Assembly: GCF_008369325.1 (NCBI RefSeq)
Contig: NZ_VOBI01000003.1
Location: 186,001-250,000 of the forward strand
Origin: Pseudomonas sp. ANT_H12B
GTDB lineage: Bacteria; Pseudomonadota; Gammaproteobacteria; Pseudomonadales; Pseudomonadaceae
DNA length: 64,000 bases
Direction: 5' to 3'
Part shown: positions 1 through 8,235 of the stretch, piece by piece
Layout: each line of letters opens with the position of its first letter
Numbering within the stretch: position 1 is the stretch's first letter
Program-made: the position numbers and the translations under genes
Notes under the pieces: model-generated
What the model was told of the DNA's origin: nothing
What the model saw: only the letters and a program-made list of their open reading frames with translations
The model's database searches: none

Positions 1-1
1 C

Positions 2-757
2 TCGTTCATGGGGACCGAGATCGTGACCATCGCGGCCGCTGAATCGAAGAACCCGGGCCAGCAAATCTCCAAGGCCACCAATTCGGTGATCTGGCGGATC
101 GGCTTGTTCTACCTCGTGTCGATCTTTATCGTCGTGGCGCTGGTGCCATGGAATGACCCGGTACTGGCCGCTGTCGGTTCCTACCAGACCGTGCTTGAGC
201 GCATGGGCATCCCGAACGCCAAGCTGATCGTCGATATCGTGGTTCTGGTTGCTGTAACCAGCTGCCTGAACTCGGCGCTCTACACCGCTTCGCGCATGCT
301 GTTTTCCCTCGGTAAGCGCGGTGATGCACCGGCCGTGTCCAAACGCACCAACGGCAGCGGCACGCCGTACTGGGCGGTGATGCTGTCCACTGCTGCTGCA
401 TTCCTGGCCGTATTCGCCAACTACGTGGCCCCGGCCGCCGTGTTTGAGTTCCTGTTGGCCAGCTCGGGTGCCATCGCGTTGCTGGTGTATCTGGTCATCG
501 CGGTTTCCCAGCTGCGCATGCGCCAGAAGCGTATGGCTGCCGGTGAGAAGATTGCCTTCCGGATGTGGCTTTTCCCTGGTCTGACCTATGCGGTGATTGT
601 GTTCATCGGTGGCATCTTGACGATCATGCTGTTCCAGGAAGCCCATCGCGTGGAGATCCTCGCGACCGGCCTGTTGAGCGTATTGGTGGTGGCTGCCGGT
701 CTGTTTGTGGCTCGCCGCCGCAAGCTGCAGAAGCTTGGCGCGGTAGTGTTGAGCTGA
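2..757 (+). CDS. Amino-acid permease, APC family (GabP-like), 5' truncated by window edge
   Basis: This is the C-terminal 251 codons of an inner-membrane amino-acid/proton symporter. The frame is open from base 2 (SFMGTEIVTIAAAES), which is the conserved segment of GabP/AroP/LysP-type permeases around transmembrane helices 6-7, so roughly half the protein lies upstream of the window. Several hydrophobic helices follow (for example about residues 34-53, 70-90, 122-165 and 190-235), and the protein ends in a short basic tail (RRRKLQKLG). A perfect hairpin follows the stop codon. Family membership is clear from the motif. The substrate (GABA, proline or another amino acid) cannot be decided from this part. 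Confidence 0.85.
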   Translation, partial: SFMGTEIVTIAAAESKNPGQQISKATNSVIWRIGLFYLVSIFIVVALVPWNDPVLAAVGSYQTVLERMGIPNAKLIVDIVVLVAVTSCLNSALYTASRMLFSLGKRGDAPAVSKRTNGSGTPYWAVMLSTAAAFLAVFANYVAPAAVFEFLLASSGAIALLVYLVIAVSQLRMRQKRMAAGEKIAFRMWLFPGLTYAVIVFIGGILTIMLFQEAHRVEILATGLLSVLVVAAGLFVARRRKLQKLGAVVLS

Positions 758-774
758 TCCGTACCGCGTGACGC

Positions 775-812
775 AAAACGGCCGCTGTCAGTGATGACAA
801 GCGGCCGTTTTT
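775..812 (+). terminator. Rho-independent terminator of the permease gene
   Basis: The arms AAAACGGCCGCT and AGCGGCCGTTTT pair perfectly, with an inner GTCA/TGAC extension, followed by a T-run on the + strand. The minus-strand genes end just beyond it at 835, so it may serve both directions. Confidence 0.85.
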
Positions 813-834
813 GTTCTGAAGGGAGAGAGAGTGA

Positions 835-1287
835 TTACTCGCCCTTTTCTTCTTGTGCATCCAGCGACTGACGATAGCTGTCCAGTGCATCGCCGAAATC
901 GGTGATGAACTGCGGATCGGTCAGCCAGGCCTGGGCGGCCTCGCGGTCCATGCCGTCGGCCCACATGCGATAGTCGATCAACATGTCGGCGGCCAGGTGG
1001 GTGGCGGCCATGGCTTCGTTGTCGGCGTTTTCCATGTCCAGCAGTTCTGGATGGTCGCTGATGATTTCGGCGAGGTTCGACAGCAGGGTTTGCAGCATGT
1101 CGTTGCGGCTGGTGGCTTCCGCGTCATGCATTTTGCTGAACATCGCCAGAGTGTATTCCGGGATTGGTTCGCCGATTTCGCCCAGGTCATCGTCCAGCGC
1201 GGCGGGTTTTCTGCCGTGGATATTGATTTGCCTGGCTTTGATCTTGGCGCGTTTGGCGCGTTTCTGTTGCTTGTTCAGGGATGCCAT
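835..1287 (-). CDS. Conserved hypothetical protein, KQQKRA family, copy 2
   Basis: 150 aa, function unknown. The first 25 residues are strongly basic (MASLNKQQKRAKRAKIKARQ), while the rest is acidic and probably helical, ending EEKGE. It is a paralogue of the adjacent protein encoded at 1294-1710: both share the MAS-NKQQKRA start, an acidic mid-segment and a C-terminal region of the type (D/E)YR-W-(T/D)-(E/D)-EAA-AW(I/L)-P-F--D. Only 6 bp separate the two genes, so they are very likely a tandem duplication in one transcript. The basic tail could suit binding to nucleic acid or ribosomes, but that is speculation. No signal peptide or membrane helix is visible. Confidence 0.75.
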   Translation of the reverse strand: MASLNKQQKRAKRAKIKARQINIHGRKPAALDDDLGEIGEPIPEYTLAMFSKMHDAEATSRNDMLQTLLSNLAEIISDHPELLDMENADNEAMAATHLAADMLIDYRMWADGMDREAAQAWLTDPQFITDFGDALDSYRQSLDAQEEKGE

Positions 1288-1293
1288 GGGAAC

Positions 1294-1710
1294 TCAGTTG
1301 GTTTTCTGTTGGGTTTGGGCCGCAATGGCGTCGGACGCCGCCACATAATCAGCCTGGAAGGCCGGTGATTCGATCCACGCCAGGGCGGCGGCTTCGTCGA
1401 CCTCGGTGGACCATTGGCGGTATTCGATCAGTGCCGCGAGGATGAAGTCTGTCGCTGTTTCTTCGCCCTCTTGCTCCAGCACCAGTGCGAGCAGCGGGTG
1501 TTCGAGAAAGGCCATGCACATAGCTTGTTGGCTGATCTTTTGCGCGTCGATCATTTCTTTGAACAGTTCAGTCAGGTCCACCGATTCAAAGTCGATGCGA
1601 TCGTCGTTCGGGTCCAGCTCGACCGGTGCGGCGGCCCGTTGGGTGCGGTTCTGCTTGGCCTTCGCTTTGGCGCGGGTGGCGCGTTTTTGCTGTTTGTTCG
1701 CGGATGCCAT
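1294..1710 (-). CDS. Conserved hypothetical protein, KQQKRA family, copy 1
   Basis: 138 aa, function unknown. It has the same architecture as its neighbour at 835-1287: a basic N-terminus (MASANKQQKRATRAKAKAKQ) followed by an acidic helical body with a short motif EYRQWSTEVDEAAALAW near residue 105. The start codon lies 37 bp after the stop of the alpha/beta hydrolase gene (1748-2722), so hydrolase, copy 1 and copy 2 may form one operon. The Shine-Dalgarno sequence is weak (GGAAC). No catalytic motif is visible. Confidence 0.75.
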   Translation of the reverse strand: MASANKQQKRATRAKAKAKQNRTQRAAAPVELDPNDDRIDFESVDLTELFKEMIDAQKISQQAMCMAFLEHPLLALVLEQEGEETATDFILAALIEYRQWSTEVDEAAALAWIESPAFQADYVAASDAIAAQTQQKTN

Positions 1711-1747
1711 GGGCGTCGTTCCGTATTTCGTTGAGAGGGCAGGTCGA

Positions 1748-2722
1748 TCAGCTGCGTGGCACTAGCCGCCCCGGGGTATCAGGGGCCAGTTCGCCGGTTT
1801 GCAGCCAGGACAATGCAATGGGCCATAGTGTGGCTTGGTATGGGCTACGAAAAAAGGCGAAATGTCCGACTTCTTCTTCGCCGATGTCTTGCGGATCGAT
1901 TCGCAGGTGGTTGTTCGTGGCGCCGGAGAAGTAACCGAGCAGCCGTTCGATGGCCGCAATCGTGCCGTAGGGATCGTCGCTGATGCTGATGGCCAGGGAT
2001 TTTGCGGTAACGGCGGCGAAGGGTAGTTGACCGGTTTTCGCGTGAATAAGGCGACCGCTGGGGCGTTTCTCGTAGCGGGCGGTGGGCGTGCTCCAGTCAC
2101 GGACCACTCCGGCGGGCGTGTCTTCCAGCCAGCCGAGGCGTTTGCCGGGAAAGTAGCCGTAAATCATCGTCACCAGCGGCATCACCAAGTGCCACTTGCC
2201 GAACATCCGCCAGCGATGGGCGGGCTCGTAGTCGCGCCAGTACGCGAATTGCGCGCCTACGGTCACCAGATGCCGGATCAGATGCCCAGAGGCTCCCAGC
2301 CCCGCCGCACAGCCTCCAAAGCTGTGGCCGACTACGTCAATGGGTTGTCCGGGAAACTCACGCTGAGCGCGCTTGAGCATCGCTTCGAAATCCAGTGCGC
2401 CCCAATCGCTCCACGTGGCCTGTAACCCTTTTAGCGATGCGGGCCGTGACTCACCGATGCCACGGTAGTCATAGGTGATCACGTCAAAGCCGTTGGCGAA
2501 CAGGTAATCGGCGAAACGTGAGTAGTGTCGGCAACGGACGGAGGTGGCGGCGTTGATGATGACCACCGGGCGAGCGGTGTCCTGAGACGCGTGCCGCCAG
2601 CTGAAGCCACCAAGGATGTAGCCATCTGCGGCGGGCTCCTTGAACGGTTCGCCGGCAGTGGAGGTGGGCAGCGGTAACTCGATCTGAGTGGGCGCCAGTG
2701 AATGCATGTCCTGCAAATTCAT
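1748..2722 (-). CDS. Alpha/beta-fold hydrolase (serine hydrolase)
   Basis: 324 aa from the ATG at 2722, which has AAAGG upstream. An open frame extends 21 codons further but starts in poorly coding sequence. The protein shows a canonical alpha/beta-hydrolase layout: the strand/oxyanion region VVIINAATSV, the YDYRGIGES segment, the nucleophile elbow GHSFGG (Ser within VVGHSFGGCA) and a late histidine in EEVGHFAFF that probably completes the triad. The acid is likely the Asp in SISDDPYG. It lacks a signal peptide, so it is probably cytoplasmic. The substrate is unknown; esterase or lipase activity on medium-sized substrates is the usual guess for this family. It lies just upstream of the tandem KQQKRA genes on the same strand. 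Confidence 0.85.
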   Translation of the reverse strand: MNLQDMHSLAPTQIELPLPTSTAGEPFKEPAADGYILGGFSWRHASQDTARPVVIINAATSVRCRHYSRFADYLFANGFDVITYDYRGIGESRPASLKGLQATWSDWGALDFEAMLKRAQREFPGQPIDVVGHSFGGCAAGLGASGHLIRHLVTVGAQFAYWRDYEPAHRWRMFGKWHLVMPLVTMIYGYFPGKRLGWLEDTPAGVVRDWSTPTARYEKRPSGRLIHAKTGQLPFAAVTAKSLAISISDDPYGTIAAIERLLGYFSGATNNHLRIDPQDIGEEEVGHFAFFRSPYQATLWPIALSWLQTGELAPDTPGRLVPRS

Positions 2723-2791
2723 CGGTTTTTGACCTTTGCGGGTAGCTGCCAACAATAGTCTTCGGGCTGCTTGCGGACAATCCATCCGTGC

Positions 2792-3144
2792 TTACAGGGG
2801 TAGCTGATCGAGCAATCGCTCTTCAATTGCCGACCGTTCGCGATCCAGTTCTGCGCGCAATTCCTCTTCGCTCGGTAACACCAGCTTGTACTTGCTGGCG
2901 AATAGTTTGTCTCCAAGACAACTCCTGTATTTGGCAAACCGAGAAATTCCAGCATCACGGGGTCCCGGATGAACTCTCTGGGACTGTCGTTCATCGCATG
3001 GATGTTCGTAGCGGCTTCCTTCATGCCCTTCCCGAACTCCGCTGTCAGCACCTTCAGGCGTGCCTGGCGGATCAGTTCGCCAAGATTGCCAAGCAGTGAG
3101 TCGAGTTGTGGGTCCTGAGTGTTAACGGGTTTGAGGGCGCTCAT
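2792..3144 (-). pseudogene. Decayed DUF1016 / YhcG-type PD-(D/E)XK nuclease relic
   Basis: About 118 codons remain of a family normally some 330-370 aa long. The ATG at 3144 (GGAAG upstream) starts MSALKPVNTQDPQLDSLLGNLGELIRQARLKVL, like the DUF1016 N-terminal helical domain. It jumps almost directly to EFIRDPVMLEFLGLP, the linker that normally precedes the nuclease domain. A frameshift then leads into KLFASKYKLVLPSEEEL and ends at the TAA at 2792, which matches the family's extreme C-terminus. The catalytic PD-(D/E)XK core is therefore missing, and internal deletions plus one frameshift are required. The gene is certainly inactive as a nuclease. Family assignment is from memory of the conserved terminal motifs. 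Confidence 0.7.
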
Positions 3145-3405
3145 AAGGTCTTCCGCGGCTGGATCAACAGGCAGAAGAGGATTGCAGGGGGCGGACGGTC
3201 GGCGATGCCGGGCGCGGCTGGTAAAACGGAAGGAAAATTCAATTGGTTTTGCAGGATCACACCGATGGCCATCCGCGCTTGAGGAATACAGCGTGTAGTC
3301 CGATTCGCAGTGAACCCAAGTACTAATCAATCTAAAACCAGAGCATTCAGCGAGAAATCTAACGGGAGTAACGATGGGGTTCTGTGGACCCCGGGAGTCT
3401 TGATC

Positions 3406-3855
3406 ATGAAGTACGTCCATTCACTCATATTGCCCGTCGTCGCCATCGGCTTGTCGATGTTCCCGGCCCTATCGCCGGCCGCCAGCCTTGAGCCCATCGA
3501 TAGTTCGGGCGTGCAAGTCCAGAGGCAAGAGCAAAACGGGATTACTTACTTGTCCGGCGGTATCGGCGAGGATGAGTCGAAGGCCATCCAGCAAACCACT
3601 GGATACAACCTGCACATGACCTTCTCGATCGGGCCGGAGAATAAATACGTTCCCGACGTAGATCTGGTCATTCAGAAAGCACCGGGGCAAACAGTGCTGA
3701 CGCTGAGTCAGGCTGGCCCGCTGGTTTATGTTCAGCTTCCACCCGGCAAGTACACCGTTACTGCGACCCGTAATGGTGAGGCGCGACATGACACAACGGA
3801 TGTCGGAAGCAGCACTGCTCGCAATCTGGTTTTTCACTGGAATAGTGATGAATAG
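3406..3855 (+). CDS. Secreted hypothetical protein with an Ig-like/carboxypeptidase-regulatory-type fold
   Basis: 149 aa from the ATG at 3406 (GGGAG upstream); the longer in-frame start at 3310 would precede the signal peptide with poorly coding sequence. Residues 1-24 (MKYVHSLILPVVAIGLSMFP...) form a signal peptide with likely cleavage after SPAA. The mature part includes GITYLSGGIGEDE, FSIGPENKYVPDVDLVI and PLVYVQLPPGKYTVTAT. The last resembles the PPGxYxVxA strand seen in regulatory Ig-like domains of periplasmic proteins. It is probably periplasmic. Function is not known. The gene stands alone between the DUF1016 relic and the tRNA-Phe islet. Confidence 0.75.
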   Translation: MKYVHSLILPVVAIGLSMFPALSPAASLEPIDSSGVQVQRQEQNGITYLSGGIGEDESKAIQQTTGYNLHMTFSIGPENKYVPDVDLVIQKAPGQTVLTLSQAGPLVYVQLPPGKYTVTATRNGEARHDTTDVGSSTARNLVFHWNSDE

Positions 3856-3916
3856 CCAGAGGTAAAGGTCTCGCGAATCGAACAGCGAAAACCGGGTCTC
3901 ATCAAATCGCAGGCAT

Positions 3917-3949
3917 AAAAAAACCCTGAATCTTGCGATTCAGGGTTTT
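3917..3949 (-). terminator. Hairpin terminator, probably the original tRNA-Phe terminator
   Basis: The arms AAACCCTGAATC and GATTCAGGGTTT pair perfectly. Read on the minus strand, it ends in a run of seven T. It sits 7 bp beyond the partial tRNA 3' end at 3957-3980, exactly where the terminator of tRNA-Phe would lie if the islet were removed. It may also terminate the + strand gene ending at 3855. Confidence 0.8.
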
Positions 3950-3956
3950 CGGTATT

Positions 3957-3980
3957 TGGTGCCAGAGACGGAATCGAACC
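3957..3980 (-). repeat. Partial copy of the tRNA-Phe 3' end (candidate distal att site)
   Basis: Read on the minus strand this is GGTTCGATTCCGTCTCTGG followed by CACCA. It equals the T-arm, acceptor 3' strand and CCA of tRNA-Phe (8274-8349) except for one missing G. It lies on the same strand as, and downstream of, the intact tRNA, which is the standard geometry of an attL/attR pair around an element inserted at a tRNA 3' end. Confidence 0.8.
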
Positions 3981-4145
3981 AATGGCTACAGGCTAAGTGT
4001 TTAAAAGCATCCAGGTTTTCTGATTGTTTTTCTACGCACAAATCCACTCACTTTTTTCAGTGGTGCCCCTTTTTCAAGCTTTTTGGGGTGGAGCTTGCCG
4101 GGTGGCCGTTCAGATTTGAGCGGTCGGATGAACGGCTCGTTCACC

Positions 4146-4364
4146 CTATTGAGATTCAGCCGGAATTGGATCGATTGCCTGGCTCATCACTTTGGAGGTT
4201 TGATCCGCTTGATGGACCGCATTTGAGCCATCAGTGATTTGCGGTATTACCAGGGCTGTGCGGTCACTCAGCAGCAGCACCAGGATCAGAAGTGCAAAGG
4301 CTGCAATCACAGGGAATGATCCGAACCATAAAGCCATACGGCGTCGGTGCTGGTCTTCGTTCAT
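4146..4364 (-). CDS. Small single-pass membrane protein, unknown
   Basis: 72 aa from the ATG at 4364, which has AAGGA about nine bases upstream; a GTG at 4397 would add 11 residues without a better ribosome site. The order is a short charged cytoplasmic start (MNEDQHRRR), one strong transmembrane helix (about residues 11-32, FPVIAAFALLILVLLLS) and a polar tail of 40 residues. No family recognised. It lies in the islet near its distal end. Confidence 0.5.
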   Translation of the reverse strand: MNEDQHRRRMALWFGSFPVIAAFALLILVLLLSDRTALVIPQITDGSNAVHQADQTSKVMSQAIDPIPAESQ

Positions 4365-4557
4365 CCGTGCTGGTCCTTGCAGCTGGATAGCTGCCACATG
4401 ACAAGATTGCCACCAATGTAGTTCTGTCGTTGATGATTACCAACCTACAAATCTCACCGAAACGATGAGCGGCGGCGGTTGAAAACTAACGACGCGGCAT
4501 AATGGCCTCGATGATTATGCCGTTCCGCCTTCACTCCGCCGTTGTGAGCCCCTTGTA

Positions 4558-4767
4558 ATGAAAACCGAACGTCGCTACTCGATCATCTTGGAGCACAGTG
4601 CCGAGGTGCTGCTTGAACATGCCCCCATGGCGCAGATAGAAGCGTTTTGGGACGCCAATGATACCCGCTACTTCGGGTTACGCGTGGAAGATGAGCACAG
4701 CGCGCATGCGCGAGTAATTGTTACGGACGAAGTTCCTGAAGAAGAGATGGAACTCTATTGTCTGTAG
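4558..4767 (+). CDS. Small acidic hypothetical protein
   Basis: 69 aa, acidic, ending EEEMELYCL. The sequence reads like a compact folded protein (RYSIILEHSAEVLLEH, YFGLRVEDEHSAHARV) with third-position GC similar to real genes. There is no convincing Shine-Dalgarno before the ATG (gagccccttgta). Function unknown. It could be a chance ORF in the islet. Confidence 0.35.
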   Translation: MKTERRYSIILEHSAEVLLEHAPMAQIEAFWDANDTRYFGLRVEDEHSAHARVIVTDEVPEEEMELYCL

Positions 4768-5032
4768 CAAAAGTCCTGGCCCATTGGCGGCTTTGTTGTG
4801 CTCATTCAGCGAGTGAGCCGTTTTGGTCTCGGTGAGACAGATCGGTCTATCTGAGTCGGATCGTATGGGCGGACTGACTGACCGTCTCATCAAAAATGGG
4901 GAGTCGGTACCGGCGCCGTCCGGTTTCAGTAGAAACCCACCCGGTTTTGCTTACTTTTGCTTACCCGGAATTTCAGACATGTAACCTGGCCTCCCATTTC
5001 GGTAGGTCGGGTGTCGCGACACGTTTTGCGAA

Positions 5033-5227
5033 TTATCGTTTTGTGTCGCGCACTCGATGCCGTGGCACTCGGGTAAGCGCACGCCTGGCATCCTTGGTGA
5101 GCTGGTCGAGTGCCTGGCTCTCGAATGCTTCGGCCATAGCGGCGGCCTTCCTGATAATCAGCAGCGCCAGCTCGGGCGGAAACACCCCCTTGTCGGCGGG
5201 CAGGTAGTCGCAGTCGATAAGGGACAT
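5033..5227 (-). CDS. Small hypothetical protein
   Basis: 64 aa from an ATG with GAGGG upstream. It is mostly helical in appearance (PPELALLIIRKAAAMAEAFES) with a basic C-terminus (RRALTRVPRHRVRDTKR). No family recognised. It could be the remnant of a longer islet protein or a chance ORF. Confidence 0.3.
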   Translation of the reverse strand: MSLIDCDYLPADKGVFPPELALLIIRKAAAMAEAFESQALDQLTKDARRALTRVPRHRVRDTKR

Positions 5228-5809
5228 GGGGTGGCCCTCGCAGATGTGGTCGTGCTCAACAGTCGCTGAACAGGCGTTCGATAACTACCGTGATCCCGGT
5301 AGTTTGCTTGGGGCGTCCTGTCGCCTGCTACAGCCTGCTGTCAGGGCTTTAACGTTAACCGTCGGTTGGGTAACGTTGCTAGCAGGGCATGGCGAGACTA
5401 CCGCAACTGATTATTTCCGCGCTCAGGGATTCCCTGGCCAGCCCGCTGATAAATCTCCCTTGACGGGCCTCCCGAGAATATTTGACAGGCCGTGCTCACT
5501 GCCACCCCGATAATTCCTCGCCAGCCCTTACAGATCAAGGCGTCCAGCCAGGCGCTGGCGCATGGTCGTCTCGCAATCCGTCAAGACCTGTCAAAAATTT
5601 CGTCAAGGCTGGTTCAATGTTTTGGGCGGGGGGCGCTGCTCGGATGCAGTGTGGCCGTCTGTACGCCAGGTGTGCCGTCTGTCACGGGTGTGAGACGCCA
5701 AGAGGTGCCTGTTTGACGGACACCGCACGGGATATGCCTTGGATGCTCACCCGGCGCCGGTTTCGTCTCATGCCTGTCTCACATTCCGACGAAGTGTGAG
5801 CAAAGTAGC

Positions 5810-5836
5810 TCAAGCGTAACCAAGAGTCGTCGATAA
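5810..5836 (+). promoter_or_regulatory. Sigma-28 (FliA) type promoter of the islet chemoreceptor
   Basis: TCAAG (5810-5814), a 14-base spacer and GTCGATAA (5829-5836) match the Pseudomonas FliA consensus TCAAG-N14-GCCGATA at all but one position of the -10. It lies 52 bases before the ATG of the chemoreceptor, in the sense orientation. Confidence 0.7.
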
Positions 5837-5888
5837 ACAGCAGTAGTTTATCCACTCGGTAAACGTAATCTGCATCTTGGAGTATTAA

Positions 5889-7445
5889 ATGTTTGGTTGG
5901 ATTAGCAATATCCGCGTAGGTACCAAACTCGGTCTTGGATTCGGCCTGGTATTGGCGTTGACTTTTCTCCTTGCTCTCACCGGCTGGACAGCAATCAATG
6001 TTCTGGCTGAGCGCGGCGTCAAAGTACAGGGCATCGCTCGTGTCAGCGAGATGACCAAGGACCTGCGAATTCATCGCTTGCAGATGGAGCTCAACCCTAA
6101 GGGGGACAGTGCCCGGATGATCCTCCAGACGCTCGACGAACTGGCTGGGTATTTGAACACTGCTCGTGTCCAACTGACCGTGCCCAGCGATGCGGTGCTG
6201 ATAGACCAGCAGATAGCCGCGGTCAAGGTGTACCGCGATGCCCAAGGCGCCTTAAGCCAGGCGGGAGCCGATCTGGCTCCGGTGTTCGCCCGAATGGGTG
6301 TGCAAGGCGATATCCTGCTCAATACCACCCAGCAGTTGATAGCGTCGCAATCCGCCAAGCGCGATGCCGATTCGTCTTTTGCTAAAACCTTGCTTGCTAG
6401 CATCGCGGCGCTGGCGTTGCTGCTCGGTGCCGTCGCGGCCTGGATAATTACCCGGCAAATCGTTACACCGTTGCAGCATGTCCTCAAGGACGTCGATCGT
6501 ATTGCCTCCGGCGATTTGAGTCAGGATCTGGAGGTCAATCGCCGCGATGAGGTAGGGCAATTGCAGAGAAGCCTGCAACAGATGACCACCAGCTTGCGCG
6601 AGCTGATTGGCGGTATCGGCGCTAGCGTCATCCAAATTTCTAGCGCTGCCGAAGAGTTGTCAGCCGTCACCGAGCAGACCAGTGCTGGTGTGAACAGTCA
6701 AAGAGTGGAAACCGATCAAGTTGCTACTGCCATGAACGAAATGACCTCCACCGTGCAAGAGGTAGCGCGTAATGCTGAAGAGGCCTCTGACGCCGCGGCC
6801 GCCGCAGATCAGCAGGCCCGCGAAGGTGACAAAGTTGTTGGCGAGGCCGTGGCTCAAATCGAACGCCTAGCTATCGAAGTCGGCAACTCCACCGTGGCTA
6901 TGAGCAATCTCAGAGAGGAAAGTAACAAAATCGGCGGTGTGCTCGATGTTATTAAGGCGGTCGCACAACAAACCAACCTACTCGCTCTCAATGCGGCCAT
7001 TGAGGCAGCTCGAGCGGGTGAAGCCGGACGAGGTTTTGCGGTAGTTGCCGATGAAGTTCGTAGCCTGGCGCAGCGTACCCAGCAATCCACCGAAGAAATT
7101 GAAAAGCTGATCTCCAGCTTGCAAAGCGGCACTCGAGAGGTGTCTGCCGTTATGGAGAGCAGTCGTATATTGACTGATAGCAGCGTTGAATTAACTCGTC
7201 GTGCCGGAACATCTCTGGAAAATATCACCCGCACGGTGTCTACAATCCAGTTGATGAATCAGCAGATTGCCTCAGCCGCTGAACAGCAGAGCGCAGTGGC
7301 TGAAGAGATCAACCGTAGCGTGCTGAACGTGCGTGATATCTCTGAACAAACCGCTGGCGCTAGTGATGAGACAGCTGCGTCAAGTATCGAGCTGGCACGT
7401 TTAGGCCAGGAGCTTGACGTTTTGGTTAAGCGCTTTCGATTATAG
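5889..7445 (+). CDS. Methyl-accepting chemotaxis protein (four-helix-bundle type sensor)
   Basis: 518 aa transmembrane chemoreceptor that would signal to CheA/CheW. Order: a short cytoplasmic start, TM1 (about residues 12-33), a periplasmic sensor of only about 130 residues rich in helix (34-165), TM2 (about 166-188), a HAMP domain (about 189-241, including [20 protein letters not shown]) and a long signalling coiled coil. The hairpin tip [21 protein letters not shown] is near residue 356. The sensor length suggests a 4HB_MCP ligand domain, whose ligand cannot be predicted. There is no C-terminal CheR/CheB-tethering pentapeptide. TTGGAG precedes the ATG, and a FliA promoter lies upstream. It is the only clearly intact gene of the tRNA-Phe islet. 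Confidence 0.92.
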   Translation: MFGWISNIRVGTKLGLGFGLVLALTFLLALTGWTAINVLAERGVKVQGIARVSEMTKDLRIHRLQMELNPKGDSARMILQTLDELAGYLNTARVQLTVPSDAVLIDQQIAAVKVYRDAQGALSQAGADLAPVFARMGVQGDILLNTTQQLIASQSAKRDADSSFAKTLLASIAALALLLGAVAAWIITRQIVTPLQHVLKDVDRIASGDLSQDLEVNRRDEVGQLQRSLQQMTTSLRELIGGIGASVIQISSAAEELSAVTEQTSAGVNSQRVETDQVATAMNEMTSTVQEVARNAEEASDAAAAADQQAREGDKVVGEAVAQIERLAIEVGNSTVAMSNLREESNKIGGVLDVIKAVAQQTNLLALNAAIEAARAGEAGRGFAVVADEVRSLAQRTQQSTEEIEKLISSLQSGTREVSAVMESSRILTDSSVELTRRAGTSLENITRTVSTIQLMNQQIASAAEQQSAVAEEINRSVLNVRDISEQTAGASDETAASSIELARLGQELDVLVKRFRL

Positions 7446-7587
7446 GGCTGATCTAAAGCGCACCCCAATCAGCTAGCCGGCAGAAGGATTGAAGCTGACG
7501 CTGGCTAGCATTGCGCGGGGGGGATTGCATGGGGTGTTTCGCGAATCGGGGTTGACCGGCCTCATTCATGGGGTTGGTTTTCGCAAA

Positions 7588-7989
7588 TCAGCGTTCGACC
7601 AGTGAAATCCCTGGGTACGACTTTTGTTTCCAGTAAAAACACCTGATTTTGGTCGAAACAACGATGGACACCTCGCGCTTGGCAACCAGCCAAGTTCGCG
7701 CCGGCAAGTGCGTACCGATGGTGCGTACCCGTCTGCGTACCATGCCGGACAACTCTGCCTCTGAGGCGGTTTCACGCGTACCAGGATGTGTGAAATCACT
7801 GCGTGAAGGGCTGCGTGAAATTTTGACGGGGGAGGGGCTTCGCGCATCGTCCCGTGCGCGACGGACGTGCGCGAAACCATGCGAGAAACCTCCCCTAGCC
7901 CTTACACCCTCTGTTACAGGTTGACTCGTTACGTCGCTGCCTTGTGGATGGGCTTTCCGGCGTGCGCGGTTCGATTCACTCAAAAGCAT
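7588..7989 (-). CDS. Doubtful ORF of the type recurring in Pseudomonas accessory DNA
   Basis: 133 codons beginning MLLSESNRARRKAHPQG, very rich in Arg, Ser, Pro and Thr. I recall similar ORFs being annotated repeatedly in accessory regions of Pseudomonas genomes, but cannot verify that here. There is no Shine-Dalgarno, and the opposite strand is open over much of the same stretch, so it may be a conserved DNA element and not a gene. Confidence 0.2.
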   Translation of the reverse strand: MLLSESNRARRKAHPQGSDVTSQPVTEGVRARGGFSHGFAHVRRARDDARSPSPVKISRSPSRSDFTHPGTRETASEAELSGMVRRRVRTIGTHLPARTWLVAKREVSIVVSTKIRCFYWKQKSYPGISLVER

Positions 7990-8123
7990 GTTAACCGGGG
8001 TGAGTAACCATCCTGGTAACCGATCAGGGCACCCAGCCCGAACCGTGGATGCCAGAGTGGATATCCGAGAGTGGCACGCAGCCTCCTTGCAGGCCGCACC
8101 AGGCGGGCGTATTGCCGTCATGG

Positions 8124-8161
8124 TGTGAGTAGATTTCTAGACCGAACTGGATCTACTCACA
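8124..8161 (+). terminator. Inverted repeat, possible terminator
   Basis: TGTGAGTAGAT (8124-8134) and ATCTACTCACA (8151-8161) are perfect 11-bp arms around a 16-base loop, followed by TATTTTTGG on the + strand. The loop is long for a terminator, so a protein-binding palindrome is an alternative. Confidence 0.5.
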
Positions 8162-8204
8162 TATTTTTGGGCTACAAAGGGAACGGTTGGGAACCGTAGA
8201 AAGC

Positions 8205-8229
8205 AAAAAACCCGCACTAGGCGGGTTTC
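8205..8229 (-). terminator. Terminator for tRNA-Phe supplied by the islet
   Basis: The arms AAACCCGC and GCGGGTTT lie around ACTAG. On the minus strand the hairpin is followed by a run of six T. It lies 45 bases beyond the tRNA 3' end, inside the islet. Confidence 0.75.
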
Positions 8230-8235
8230 TTGTGT

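Larger units (their letters stand above)
4768..5888. other. Palindrome-rich, weakly coding islet DNA
   Basis: Apart from a doubtful 64-aa ORF (5033-5227, minus) I see no convincing gene. The stretch holds a tandem TTTTGCTTAC x2 (4945-4964), a perfect 12-bp palindrome GTGTCGCGACAC (5011-5022) with a partial copy at 5042-5052, an inverted repeat ACTACCG...CGGTAGT (5284-5303), and TAACGTT-type arms at 5351-5377. The last 80 bases contain the promoter of the chemoreceptor gene. These structures could be remnants of recombination or replication sites, but none matches a site I can name. Confidence 0.5.

Noticed and set aside
5482..5799. Overlapping small plus-strand ORFs (74-105 aa) before the chemoreceptor
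   Set aside because: Low-complexity translations without ribosome sites in a region with many palindromes.
7649..7924. 91-aa plus-strand ORF in the islet
   Set aside because: No ribosome site, no family, and an equally open frame on the other strand; reported only as part of the non-coding stretch.
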